This document shows positions 55,158-62,947 of a DNA stretch of 64,000 nt, piece after piece. Position 1 is the stretch's first letter. Each line of letters starts with the position of its first letter. The notes under the pieces were generated by a model. The model worked only from the letters and a program-made list of their open reading frames with translations. It was not told the DNA's origin and did not search any database. The DNA is taken from assembly GCA_018816945.1 (NCBI GenBank), contig JAHIVC010000099.1, forward strand, positions 1-64,000, in the 5' to 3' direction. A program made the translations under genes and the position numbers. Origin of the DNA: Bacteroidota bacterium (GTDB taxonomy: Bacteria > Bacteroidota > Bacteroidia > Bacteroidales > GCA-2711565).

Positions 55158-56263
55158 TATTCAAGTCTTACTTTAAACTTTTTCACACTCAGGCTAATAA
55201 AAATGAAAGTCATTCCAATCAGGATAAGGCTCTCTTTCCATACAAAGAGCAAGCCGGTTCCTTTTATCATTACATTTTTCAGGATAACAATAAACCATCG
55301 TGCAGGCATGATATGACTAATCCACTGCAAAAGTACCGGCATGTTTTCAATCGGAAAAATAAAGCCGGATAAAAGAATGGTGGGTAGCATTAAGGCCATC
55401 ATGGAGATAAACATGGCTACCTGTTGATTTGGGCTTACGGTGGAAATTAATATTCCCAATGATAATGACATTAGAATAAACAACATGCTTTCTCCCAATA
55501 ACAGCATGAGGCTTCCTTTAACAGGCATTCCAAAAACAAAATAACCTAATAAAAGAATTGTGATTGCATTAATAAAGGACAATACAAAGTAAGGTGTTAC
55601 TTTTCCTAAAATAATTTGTAAGGGTTTTAATGGTGACACAAGCATTACTTCCATGGTTCCCATTTCCTTTTCCCGGGCAATAGAAATGGAAGTCATCATG
55701 GCTGAAACCAACAACAGAATTAATGCCATGGTGCCGGGAACAAACATATAAACTCCTTTTAATTCCTCATTATACAACATACGGGTTTGCGGAATAACCT
55801 TGATATTTAGATTAGGCCCCTTATTTAAGCTCAAAGCATAATCCTGAATGATGGCCCGTGTATAATTTAATATCAGATTAGCCGTATTTGCATCTGAAGC
55901 ATCCGTAATAATCTGGATATTTGCTTGTCCTGTTTTACTAAGGTTTGCAGAAAAATTAGGTTCAAAAATGATGACTTCACGAACTTCTCCTTTTTTAAAA
56001 ATCTCTTCAATTTGTTTTTCGGTATTCAAATTTTCTTTTAAAATAAAATACCCTGATGACAAAATTTTATTGGTTATTTCGGTTGTTATTTCGTCTTTTG
56101 AATGATCTAAAATCGCAATTTTGGCATTTTTTATTTCGCTTGTAACTACATACCCGAAAATTAGGATCAGGGCAATAGGTAAACCAAAAAGAATCAGCAA
56201 GGTTCTGACATCCCTGAAAATGTGATAAAACTCCTTTTGTACAAACGATCTGAATAATTTCAT
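55157..56263 (-). CDS. ABC-2 type transporter permease (YbhS-like)
   Basis: 368 aa with the same topology as the downstream permease: N-terminal helix (TLLILFGLPIALILIFGYVV), periplasmic loop, then five helices. ISIAREKEMGTMEVMLVSPL is the family motif. Probably forms a heterodimer with its neighbour. Starts 4 bp after the ATPase. Confidence 0.9.
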   Translation of the reverse strand: MKLFRSFVQKEFYHIFRDVRTLLILFGLPIALILIFGYVVTSEIKNAKIAILDHSKDEITTEITNKILSSGYFILKENLNTEKQIEEIFKKGEVREVIIFEPNFSANLSKTGQANIQIITDASDANTANLILNYTRAIIQDYALSLNKGPNLNIKVIPQTRMLYNEELKGVYMFVPGTMALILLLVSAMMTSISIAREKEMGTMEVMLVSPLKPLQIILGKVTPYFVLSFINAITILLLGYFVFGMPVKGSLMLLLGESMLFILMSLSLGILISTVSPNQQVAMFISMMALMLPTILLSGFIFPIENMPVLLQWISHIMPARWFIVILKNVMIKGTGLLFVWKESLILIGMTFIFISLSVKKFKVRLE

Positions 56264-56267
56264 CTGA

Positions 56268-57002
56268 TTATTTTCTTGCCAACTTTATAAAAACCTCATC
56301 CATTGATTTGGCTTGATACTTATTTTTTAAATTTTGTGGAGTGTCCAATGCACTTATTTTCCCATCTACCATGATTGAAACACGATCGCAGTATTCAGCT
56401 TCATCCATATAATGTGTGGTAACAAACACCGTTGTTCCCTGATGTGCCGTTTCATAAATTAATTCCCAAAATTGCCGACGTGTAATAGGATCAACACCAC
56501 CTGTGGGTTCATCTAAAAAAACAATTTTAGGATCATGCATGATGGCCACTGAAAATGCTAACTTTTGCTTCCAACCCAAAGGGATGGAGCTTATAATTTT
56601 GTTTCCTTCATCGGCCAGATTCAATCTAACGAGAAGTAATTTTGTTTTATCCTGAATCTGCTTTTTGTTTAGGCCATAAATACCCCCATAAAAGCGAAAG
56701 TTTTCTGCAATGGTCAGGTCTTCGTATAAGGAAAATTTTTGGCTCATGTATCCAATATTGCGTTTGATTTTATTGGTTTCCGAATAAACGTCGAAGCCGG
56801 CAACCTGAATATCTCCTGAAGTTGGCGCCGACAATCCGCATAAAATTTTAATCGCTGTTGTTTTTCCTGCTCCGTTAGCCCCTAAAAAACCAAATATTTC
56901 ACCCTTATAAACCTCAAAATTTAAGTCATCATTCGCAACGAAATGACCAAATTTCTTAACAAGATTTTTTACAGAAATAATGATTTCTTTAGATGTCGCC
57001 AT
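56268..57002 (-). CDS. ABC transporter ATPase (second half of a YbhF-type pair)
   Basis: 244 aa. Walker A GANGAGKTT, Walker B IVFLDEPTGGVDP, switch His in TTHYMDEAEYCD. The signature that is normally LSGGQ reads SIPLGWKQKLAF, as in the C-terminal half of E. coli YbhF, so the fused YbhF is split into two genes here. Its start overlaps the first ATPase gene by 14 bp. Confidence 0.9.
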   Translation of the reverse strand: MATSKEIIISVKNLVKKFGHFVANDDLNFEVYKGEIFGFLGANGAGKTTAIKILCGLSAPTSGDIQVAGFDVYSETNKIKRNIGYMSQKFSLYEDLTIAENFRFYGGIYGLNKKQIQDKTKLLLVRLNLADEGNKIISSIPLGWKQKLAFSVAIMHDPKIVFLDEPTGGVDPITRRQFWELIYETAHQGTTVFVTTHYMDEAEYCDRVSIMVDGKISALDTPQNLKNKYQAKSMDEVFIKLARK

Positions 57003-57921
57003 GTTTAATTTCGTTCATAAATGCCATAAAACAATCCTCAATATCTGCCTCAACCATATTTAGTCTGATAATTTGATGACCTTTATTTTCAAGAAATGTT
57101 TTAATTTCCTGTTCCTCTAGTTCACCTTTGTTATAAGAAATATGGATATTATCTCCAAACCTGAATGCTGAAACTACTTTTTTATTTTCATGCAGATGAT
57201 TGATGATATCGTACATATTGTCAGTCCGAACTGCAGCAATCTGGTAAGGATATTCTGATCGAATATTTTTAGGCGTATCGATCTCCATTATTTTACCATT
57301 TTGCATCAGCGCAACCCGATCGCACAAACTTGCTTCATCCATATAAGGGGTTGACACAACGATGCTAATTCCAAAATTTTGCAGGTTTTTCAGCATTTCC
57401 CAAAATTCCTTTCTTGAAACAGCATCTACACCCGTAGTTGGTTCATCTAAAAACAATACTTCTGGCTTATGAATCAATGCACACGAAAGGGCTAATTTTT
57501 GCTTCATCCCACCCGAAAGTTTTCCGGCAGGACGATCCTTAAATGGTTCAATTTGCTGATAAATATCCTTGATGAGGTGATAATTTTGTTTTGGAGTGGT
57601 ATTAAAAATACTGGCAAAAAAATTGAGGTTTTCTTCAACAGAAAGATCCTGATATAAAGAAAACCTGCCCGGCATATAACCAATAATATTGCGGATTTTT
57701 TTGTAATCTTTAACTACATCAAATCCTTCTACGGTAGCATAACCGGAGTTGGGGATCAAGAGCGTTGTCAGTATTCGAAATAAGGAAGTTTTGCCTGCCC
57801 CATCGGGTCCGATAAATCCAAACAATTCACCCTTTTTTACCGAGACATTTATTCCTTCGAGTGCGACTACTTTATCATACTTCCGAACTAAATTTTCTAC
57901 AACTACTGACAACGCGCTCAT
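56989..57921 (-). CDS. ABC transporter ATPase (first half of a YbhF-type pair)
   Basis: 310 aa. Walker A GPDGAGKTS, signature LSGGMKQKLAL, Walker B VLFLDEPTTGVD, and the H-loop replaced in VVSTPYMDEASLCD (Pro instead of His). A C-terminal extension of about 85 residues follows. The His-to-Pro change and the degenerate signature of the partner suggest one competent and one weak ATP site. Overlaps the next ATPase by 14 bp. Confidence 0.9.
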   Translation of the reverse strand: MSALSVVVENLVRKYDKVVALEGINVSVKKGELFGFIGPDGAGKTSLFRILTTLLIPNSGYATVEGFDVVKDYKKIRNIIGYMPGRFSLYQDLSVEENLNFFASIFNTTPKQNYHLIKDIYQQIEPFKDRPAGKLSGGMKQKLALSCALIHKPEVLFLDEPTTGVDAVSRKEFWEMLKNLQNFGISIVVSTPYMDEASLCDRVALMQNGKIMEIDTPKNIRSEYPYQIAAVRTDNMYDIINHLHENKKVVSAFRFGDNIHISYNKGELEEQEIKTFLENKGHQIIRLNMVEADIEDCFMAFMNEIKHGDI

Positions 57922-57946
57922 TTAATCAATCAATATTTTGGTAATG

Positions 57947-58402
57947 TTATTTTACCCTCGTCCAATAGGTCGTTTTTCCTAAAAGAGTTACACCTATAAA
58001 TCCCCTGATTTTTAATTTATCTTTTTCGACAAATTTCATATAACAGCTGTATGTTTTACCGGTTTTTGGATCGTAAATTTTACCATCTTCCCAACTCTCT
58101 TTACCATCAAAAACAAAATTTGTCAGTATTTCCAGTCCTAAACGTGGTCTGCTTCTCAGGCTTTCATCAGGGTTAAGTTTATCCAACTTCTCCATACCGG
58201 TTTCAGGATCAATATTGTCTTTGATCCAAATAACTTTGCCGAAAAATTTATTATCCACTTTTGTAACTTCAATATGTGCATCTTCATCTTCATTAAGCCA
58301 AGTTCCAATTACTGCATCAGCACTTACATTTTGAGCAACAACATTTGATATTGCAAACAAAACAGTTGCAAATAACATTAAGATAATTCTCGTTTTTTTC
58401 AT
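57947..58402 (-). CDS. DUF2147 family exported protein
   Basis: 151 aa from the ATG at 58402; the longer frame to 58459 would overlap the HlyD gene and hide the signal peptide (MKKTRIILMLFATVLFAISN). The mature part has the DUF2147 pattern: VIGTWLNEDEDAHIEV, GKVIWIKD, DPKTGKTYSCYMKF and LKIRGFIGVTLLGKTTYWTR, a lipocalin-like beta-barrel. Function unknown. Inserted between the HlyD and ATPase genes of the efflux operon (10 bp and 25 bp gaps). Confidence 0.85.
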   Translation of the reverse strand: MKKTRIILMLFATVLFAISNVVAQNVSADAVIGTWLNEDEDAHIEVTKVDNKFFGKVIWIKDNIDPETGMEKLDKLNPDESLRSRPRLGLEILTNFVFDGKESWEDGKIYDPKTGKTYSCYMKFVEKDKLKIRGFIGVTLLGKTTYWTRVK

Positions 58403-58412
58403 GATTAGGTTT

Positions 58413-59306
58413 TTATTGATTAATAATAGTTTTAAACCTGATTTCTCCAGGCATCCCAATTTTTAAAGTGCCGTCGTTTGCGACGTTCACCTTCATTGCA
58501 TACACTAAATTAACTCTTTCTTCTTTAGTTTGAATGGTTTTGGGTGTAAACTCAGCTTTTGATGAAATCCAGCTCACCTTTCCATTCAATTGTTTGTAAT
58601 CATTACCATCGTCGATAAGTACCAGGACCTCTTGTCCTAATTTAACTTCTGCTAATTGGTTACCACTAATATAAACTTTTAATTGCAATTCATTCAAATC
58701 AGCAATTTTATATAATGGTTTTCCGAAGGAAGTAATTTCTCCCTCTTCAGCAATTTTAGTCAATACCGTTCCACTTATTGGATTAATTATTTGACAATTG
58801 GAAATACTCTCCGAAACCTGGTCGCGTTGCTTTTTCAATGATTCAATTTCGCTCATCACACTTTTACGTTGTGATCGAATGGACAGTATTTGCTTGTCCA
58901 AAACTTTCAGGTTTCCGTTAATATCATCCAATTGCTTTTGAGTAGCTGCCGATTCTTTGAACATTTGTTCAATTCTGACCTGATCCTTAAGTGCATTTAG
59001 TTTTAATTGCTCCTGAACATTAATTTGAGCATCAAAATTATTAAGCTTTGAGGCCACGGTATTTATTGTTTCGTCAATTTGTTCTTTCTTTAGTACCAAA
59101 CCTATTGAATCAATAAATCCAACAACAGTATTGGAAATAATCGATTGTCCTTCCTCTAAATTTAATTGCAAGAGCCTGCCATTGGCCTGAGCGGATATGA
59201 TCACCTCAGTAACTTCAAAATTACCGAAAGCATCTGATTGATCCTTATCTGTAGCGCAGGAAATGAGGAATGAGAGTGTGGCGATAATTATTAATTTATT
59301 TTTCAT
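58413..59306 (-). CDS. HlyD/YbhG-type membrane fusion lipoprotein
   Basis: 297 aa from the ATG at 59306, which starts a lipoprotein signal (MKNKLIIIATLSFLISC); the upstream ATG at 59384 is rejected. Biotinyl-lipoyl-like half motif (VTEVIISAQANGRLLQLNLE), a long coiled coil (about 75-175; DDINGNLKVLDKQILSIRSQ), the second half (INPISGTVLTKIAEEGEIT) and a beta-barrel. It links the ABC permeases in the inner membrane to the TolC channel. Confidence 0.88.
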   Translation of the reverse strand: MKNKLIIIATLSFLISCATDKDQSDAFGNFEVTEVIISAQANGRLLQLNLEEGQSIISNTVVGFIDSIGLVLKKEQIDETINTVASKLNNFDAQINVQEQLKLNALKDQVRIEQMFKESAATQKQLDDINGNLKVLDKQILSIRSQRKSVMSEIESLKKQRDQVSESISNCQIINPISGTVLTKIAEEGEITSFGKPLYKIADLNELQLKVYISGNQLAEVKLGQEVLVLIDDGNDYKQLNGKVSWISSKAEFTPKTIQTKEERVNLVYAMKVNVANDGTLKIGMPGEIRFKTIINQ

Positions 59307-59346
59307 GTGTTTATTTTTTATAATATTAAATCGGTCACATAGCTTG

Positions 59347-59362
59347 TCCCGATTAATCGGGA
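59347..59362. repeat. 16-bp perfect palindrome inside the efflux operon
   Basis: TCCCGATTAATCGGGA lies in the 159-bp gap between the TolC-like gene and the HlyD gene. A dispersed repeat or an operator are both possible. Confidence 0.7.
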
Positions 59363-59465
59363 GAATACGCCATGAAATAAACATTCACGTTTTATGTGCA
59401 ATTTTATTTCTCATGGCTATTTCATCCTTAATTATTTTATATTCTGATAAGAAATATATTTTAAG

Positions 59466-60737
59466 CTAATTGAGTTTACCCATTGTGTATTCATAATCGA
59501 TTTTCGCATAACTTAATTGAACCTGATGTAGCTGAAGGCTCATGATTGCTTTGGTTTCAGCATTTTTTTCCAATAAATATTCGGTTGATGTTATTAAACC
59601 ATTGTCAAATTGCGATGACGATGCTCTGGCAACATTTCTTTTCAAATTTACAATTTGATTGTCTTTCAATATCAAGCTTTCCAATCGTTGTATTTCACTT
59701 TGCTTTTTGATCAACAACAATTCCAGATTGGTATCAAAAACTTCTTTATTACTGTTAACCATTTGCGACTGGATATCCAGTGTTTTAAGCTCATTTTTTG
59801 TTTTTCCCCAATCCAATATTTTCCAGCTCAATTTAGCACCCACAACAAAATAGGGCTCAAAATCATTTGATAACATATTCAAAGCCGGACGCCCAAATCC
59901 TGCTTGCCCAAACCCTAAAACCATTGGTTTTCTTCTTAAACTTGTCATTTCTTTAAGCAGACTGATTTTTGATATTTGCAGGTCGAAAAGTGCCAATTCC
60001 GGGCGTATTTTATCCTCATCTGAAACAATTTTGGTTTCAGGAATTATAAATTCGTCATTTACCGTTAACTGAAGTCCGGTTAAAATATTCAGGTTTTTTA
60101 TTGACGACTCAATACCCAAGTCCAGCTCAAAAATATTTTGTTCAATTTTAAGCAACTCTGCCATTAAATTATCCCTGTTTGAAGCCAACATTACCCCATT
60201 CTCGACAGCAGATATGATGGTGTTTAATTTCTCTCCCAATTCGTTTTGCAGCAGCAAAATGGCCTTTTTGTTTTCGTTAAGCAGAATGATATTAAAATAG
60301 GCAGTTTGAACCAGCTCCTTAACCTTATACAATGCTATTTCGATGTTTTGAACTTCAATGTCAGTATTGGCTTGTTCAAATTCTTTTTGTTTGTTTAAAG
60401 CACCGCCATCATAGATTAGTTGCGAAATATCAACATTTAATTTATACCAATCTTTACTTGTTTCAGGGATATTCATACCCGGTATACTAATTGGTAAGCT
60501 GGTTACATCTGATTGATATGAAACCTGCCCGTTTAGCATAAATTGCGGCAAAAATCCTGTTTTAATATTTTGAAGTTTAAGATTGTTAGCCGCGATCAAT
60601 AATTGCTTTTGATTCGCTAAAGGATAATTTACTGAAGCATTGGTTAAACATTGATTCAGGTTCACACTTGGCGTATTCTGAGATAACAAAAATCCTGGCC
60701 AAATTACGATGAACCATATCATTATTTTCTTTATCAT
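59466..60737 (-). CDS. TolC family outer-membrane efflux protein
   Basis: 423 aa with a signal peptide (MIKKIMIWFIVIWPGFLLSQ). Two structural repeats of long amphipathic helices and short beta strands (NLNQCLTNASVNYPLANQKQ, SLLKEMTSLRRKPMVLGFGQ) are typical of TolC. Trimeric channel across outer membrane and periplasm, working with the HlyD and ABC genes downstream. The start overlaps the TetR stop by 4 bp (ATGA). Confidence 0.9.
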   Translation of the reverse strand: MIKKIMIWFIVIWPGFLLSQNTPSVNLNQCLTNASVNYPLANQKQLLIAANNLKLQNIKTGFLPQFMLNGQVSYQSDVTSLPISIPGMNIPETSKDWYKLNVDISQLIYDGGALNKQKEFEQANTDIEVQNIEIALYKVKELVQTAYFNIILLNENKKAILLLQNELGEKLNTIISAVENGVMLASNRDNLMAELLKIEQNIFELDLGIESSIKNLNILTGLQLTVNDEFIIPETKIVSDEDKIRPELALFDLQISKISLLKEMTSLRRKPMVLGFGQAGFGRPALNMLSNDFEPYFVVGAKLSWKILDWGKTKNELKTLDIQSQMVNSNKEVFDTNLELLLIKKQSEIQRLESLILKDNQIVNLKRNVARASSSQFDNGLITSTEYLLEKNAETKAIMSLQLHQVQLSYAKIDYEYTMGKLN

Positions 60738-61375
60738 ACTGATATTGCATTAATTATAAACTGACTAACTGCACTTTTTCTTTCCTCAATAAACGCTTTA
60801 TATTTTATTTCGTTATTTTCCAGCAATATTCCTTTAATTATTGGTTTGGCAACAAAGGGAAAAATACATAATGCAAGAATATTTACGATCAATTGCCTGG
60901 CGTCAATTGAAATGATTTTACCTTTTTCCACTTCTACTTGTATTTGCCTGTTTAATTCATCAAACATCAGGTCAACCTCCAAATTATTTTCCTGAAAAAT
61001 AGATTTAAATACTTCTGTTACATTCGCAGAGTTTCGATTTAATTCATGGATCACAAAGGCAGGAATGTATGGATTCTTTTGAAGGATGGTGTAATAAGTT
61101 TCTACAAAGATTTTAATTTTCTCAAATAAAGGAATATCGGCTATTATATTTGCCTGGACGATGGGAAAGAAGTGTTTAAATGCTGCCTTAAATACCTTCT
61201 CAAATAATTTTTGCTTTGTTCTGTAATAGTAATGTAAAAGGGATTTATTTATTCCAGCTTCATCAGCAATCTCTTGCATCCTTGTTCCATCTAATCCTTT
61301 TTTTAAAAAGACCTCGTGAGCCACATTAAGAATATGGCTTTCTGTTGTTTCATTGATATCTTTTTCCATAAACAA
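60734..61375 (-). CDS. TetR family transcriptional regulator of the efflux operon
   Basis: 213 aa. N-terminal HTH (about 12-60: ILNVAHEVFLKKGLDGTRMQ, EIADEAGINKSLLHYYYRTK) and an alpha-helical ligand-binding part similar to YbiH/CecR-like proteins. An ATG two codons in (61369) is an alternative start. First gene of the operon and overlapping the TolC gene by 4 bp, so it is very probably the autoregulator. Three operator-like repeats lie directly upstream. Confidence 0.9.
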   Translation of the reverse strand: MFMEKDINETTESHILNVAHEVFLKKGLDGTRMQEIADEAGINKSLLHYYYRTKQKLFEKVFKAAFKHFFPIVQANIIADIPLFEKIKIFVETYYTILQKNPYIPAFVIHELNRNSANVTEVFKSIFQENNLEVDLMFDELNRQIQVEVEKGKIISIDARQLIVNILALCIFPFVAKPIIKGILLENNEIKYKAFIEERKSAVSQFIINAISV

Positions 61376-61378
61376 TAC

Positions 61379-61420
61379 TTAACCAAGTAATTTAACCATG
61401 TTGTTTAACCATGTGGTCAA
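61379..61420 (-). promoter_or_regulatory. Three 13-bp operator-like repeats upstream of TetR
   Basis: TTAACCAAGTAAT, TTAACCATGTTGT and TTAACCATGTGGT begin at 61379, 61392 and 61405 with a 13-bp period. The last extends into an imperfect palindrome (TTAACCATGTGGTCAA, 61405-61420; core ACCATGTGGT) that overlaps the -7 element, as expected for repression by the TetR protein. Confidence 0.65.
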
Positions 61421-61448
61421 ATTTACAATAATATTTTGAAAAAACAAA
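61418..61448 (-). promoter_or_regulatory. Promoter of the TetR-efflux operon (TTTG-N19-TAAATTTG)
   Basis: On the minus strand TTTG (complement of 61445-61448), exactly 19 bp, then TAAATTTG (complement of 61418-61425). Transcription would start near 61411, within the operator repeats. Confidence 0.75.
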
Positions 61449-61470
61449 TTTTAAGCAATTTTTAAGTAAT

Positions 61471-61505
61471 AAAAAAACCCCCTCGCTTTTGGCGAGGGGG
61501 TTTTT
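61471..61505. terminator. Strong bidirectional terminator
   Basis: CCCCCTCGC (61478-61486), loop TTTTG, GCGAGGGGG (61492-61500), with seven A's before and five T's after. It ends the minus-strand SusC/SusD operon and separates it from the TetR promoter. Confidence 0.88.
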
Positions 61506-61525
61506 ACTTGTAAATTCAATTAACT

Positions 61526-62944
61526 TTAGTTAGTAAAACCAACGTTTTGAACCATATTGGAGTTAGCTAACATTTCTGCTTGTGGAATAGGGAATGCATA
61601 TTTATAACTTCCGTATGCAGGTCCGCCATGTTTTTGAAGAGTACTAATCAAAGGAATGCTTGAATGAGTACGAGCAAGATCATCGAATCTAAATCCTTCG
61701 AAAACAAATTCTCTTTTTCTCTCAAGCAAAATATTTGCTTTATTTGCTACAGTAAAAGCATTTGCATTTCTCCTTGAAGTCAACATATTTAGGTAAGTTA
61801 ACGCAGTACCTGCATCACCTGTTTCAAGAGCTGCTTCAGCATAAATTAAAATTACCTCTTCGTAGCGAATTAAAGGAATATTATCTGAATAATCAGCTGA
61901 TGGATATTTACCCATGTTCCTTAATTTGAAAGCTTTTGTTGGATCCGGATCCCAGTCGATCATGGCTTTTCCGCCAACTCTGCCACCTCTAACATCATTG
62001 TCATCAAAAATGTCAAGGAGTTCAGGTAAAGCACGGATGTCACCATAAGCATTACCACGGAAAATTTGTGATAAACCATTGATGTTATTGTTATCTGTAC
62101 CACTGTAAGCTAATTCAAAAATTGAATTAACACCACCATCTGTTCTCCAGAAAGCAGCATATTGATTTGCCGGGCAAATTGAATAGGCACCAGAAGTAAT
62201 AACTTCGTTGGCTAGGGTTTTTGCAGTTGCCCAATCTTCAAAATATAATGCTACTCGGGCTGCCAAAGCTTTGGCTCCATAAGTTGTCATATATTGTTTT
62301 GAAGGATTGTTTAAACTATTAGTCATCATAGATGCGGCAGTAGCCAAATCCTCCATAATAAACTGTTTACATTCTACTACAGTATTTCTGGTTGGAAGTA
62401 AAGATTCAGGGCCTCCTTTATAGGTTTTGATATAAGGAATACCTACGCCATTACCACCTGTAACATGCTGCTGACCATAAATCCTCAAAAGATCAAAATG
62501 ACCTAGTGCCCTTAAGGCATAAGCTTGTCCGATGATGTGGTTGATTTTGGCTGCATCGCCTGTAATATTAGCTACGTCTATACCAATTATAATATTTGCG
62601 GATGCAATTACCCTATAAATTTGCGCCCATGTATCACCAACAGTTGCGCTTGTAATAAGCATATCCATTTCGGTTTCAGGTTGAAATCTACCGGAGTTTG
62701 CATCAGAGAATGATTCGTCTGCACGAATTGTACCAATAATAATCACATCTCTGCCATAGTAAGCAGTAGTGGTGATTCGGTTATATGCACCAAGTAAAAT
62801 ACCCTGTAAATCATCAGCAGTATTTATACTGGTAGCAACGTCTTTTTCCTGTGCTAAAGTAGGATCAAGTGCATCTTTGCCACAAGATGACAGACTGCCC
62901 AGAAAGGCAATCGCTATTATTGTATATATAAATTTTTTCATCAT
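61526..62944 (-). CDS. SusD/RagB family nutrient-binding outer-membrane lipoprotein
   Basis: 472 aa. Lipobox LSSC (Cys about 21). N-terminal TPR-like helices (DDLQGILLGAYNRITTTAYY, QAYALRALGHFDLLRIYG) and the C-terminal half with RNANAFTVANKANILLERKR and FEGFRFDDLART match SusD. It caps the SusC barrel and binds an extracellular glycan or peptide. The gene begins 3 bp after SusC, as is usual for these pairs. The substrate cannot be read from the sequence, and no glycoside hydrolase is in the window. Confidence 0.93.
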   Translation of the reverse strand: MMKKFIYTIIAIAFLGSLSSCGKDALDPTLAQEKDVATSINTADDLQGILLGAYNRITTTAYYGRDVIIIGTIRADESFSDANSGRFQPETEMDMLITSATVGDTWAQIYRVIASANIIIGIDVANITGDAAKINHIIGQAYALRALGHFDLLRIYGQQHVTGGNGVGIPYIKTYKGGPESLLPTRNTVVECKQFIMEDLATAASMMTNSLNNPSKQYMTTYGAKALAARVALYFEDWATAKTLANEVITSGAYSICPANQYAAFWRTDGGVNSIFELAYSGTDNNNINGLSQIFRGNAYGDIRALPELLDIFDDNDVRGGRVGGKAMIDWDPDPTKAFKLRNMGKYPSADYSDNIPLIRYEEVILIYAEAALETGDAGTALTYLNMLTSRRNANAFTVANKANILLERKREFVFEGFRFDDLARTHSSIPLISTLQKHGGPAYGSYKYAFPIPQAEMLANSNMVQNVGFTN

Positions 62945-62947
62945 CTT

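Noticed and set aside
58403-58459. Longer DUF2147 reading frame overlapping the HlyD gene
   Set aside because: The signal peptide begins at the internal ATG (58402), and the extension only repeats the overlap with the HlyD 3' end.
59307-59384. Longer HlyD reading frame
   Set aside because: The lipoprotein signal begins at 59306; the extra 26 residues contain the palindrome 59347-59362 and have no signal-like features.
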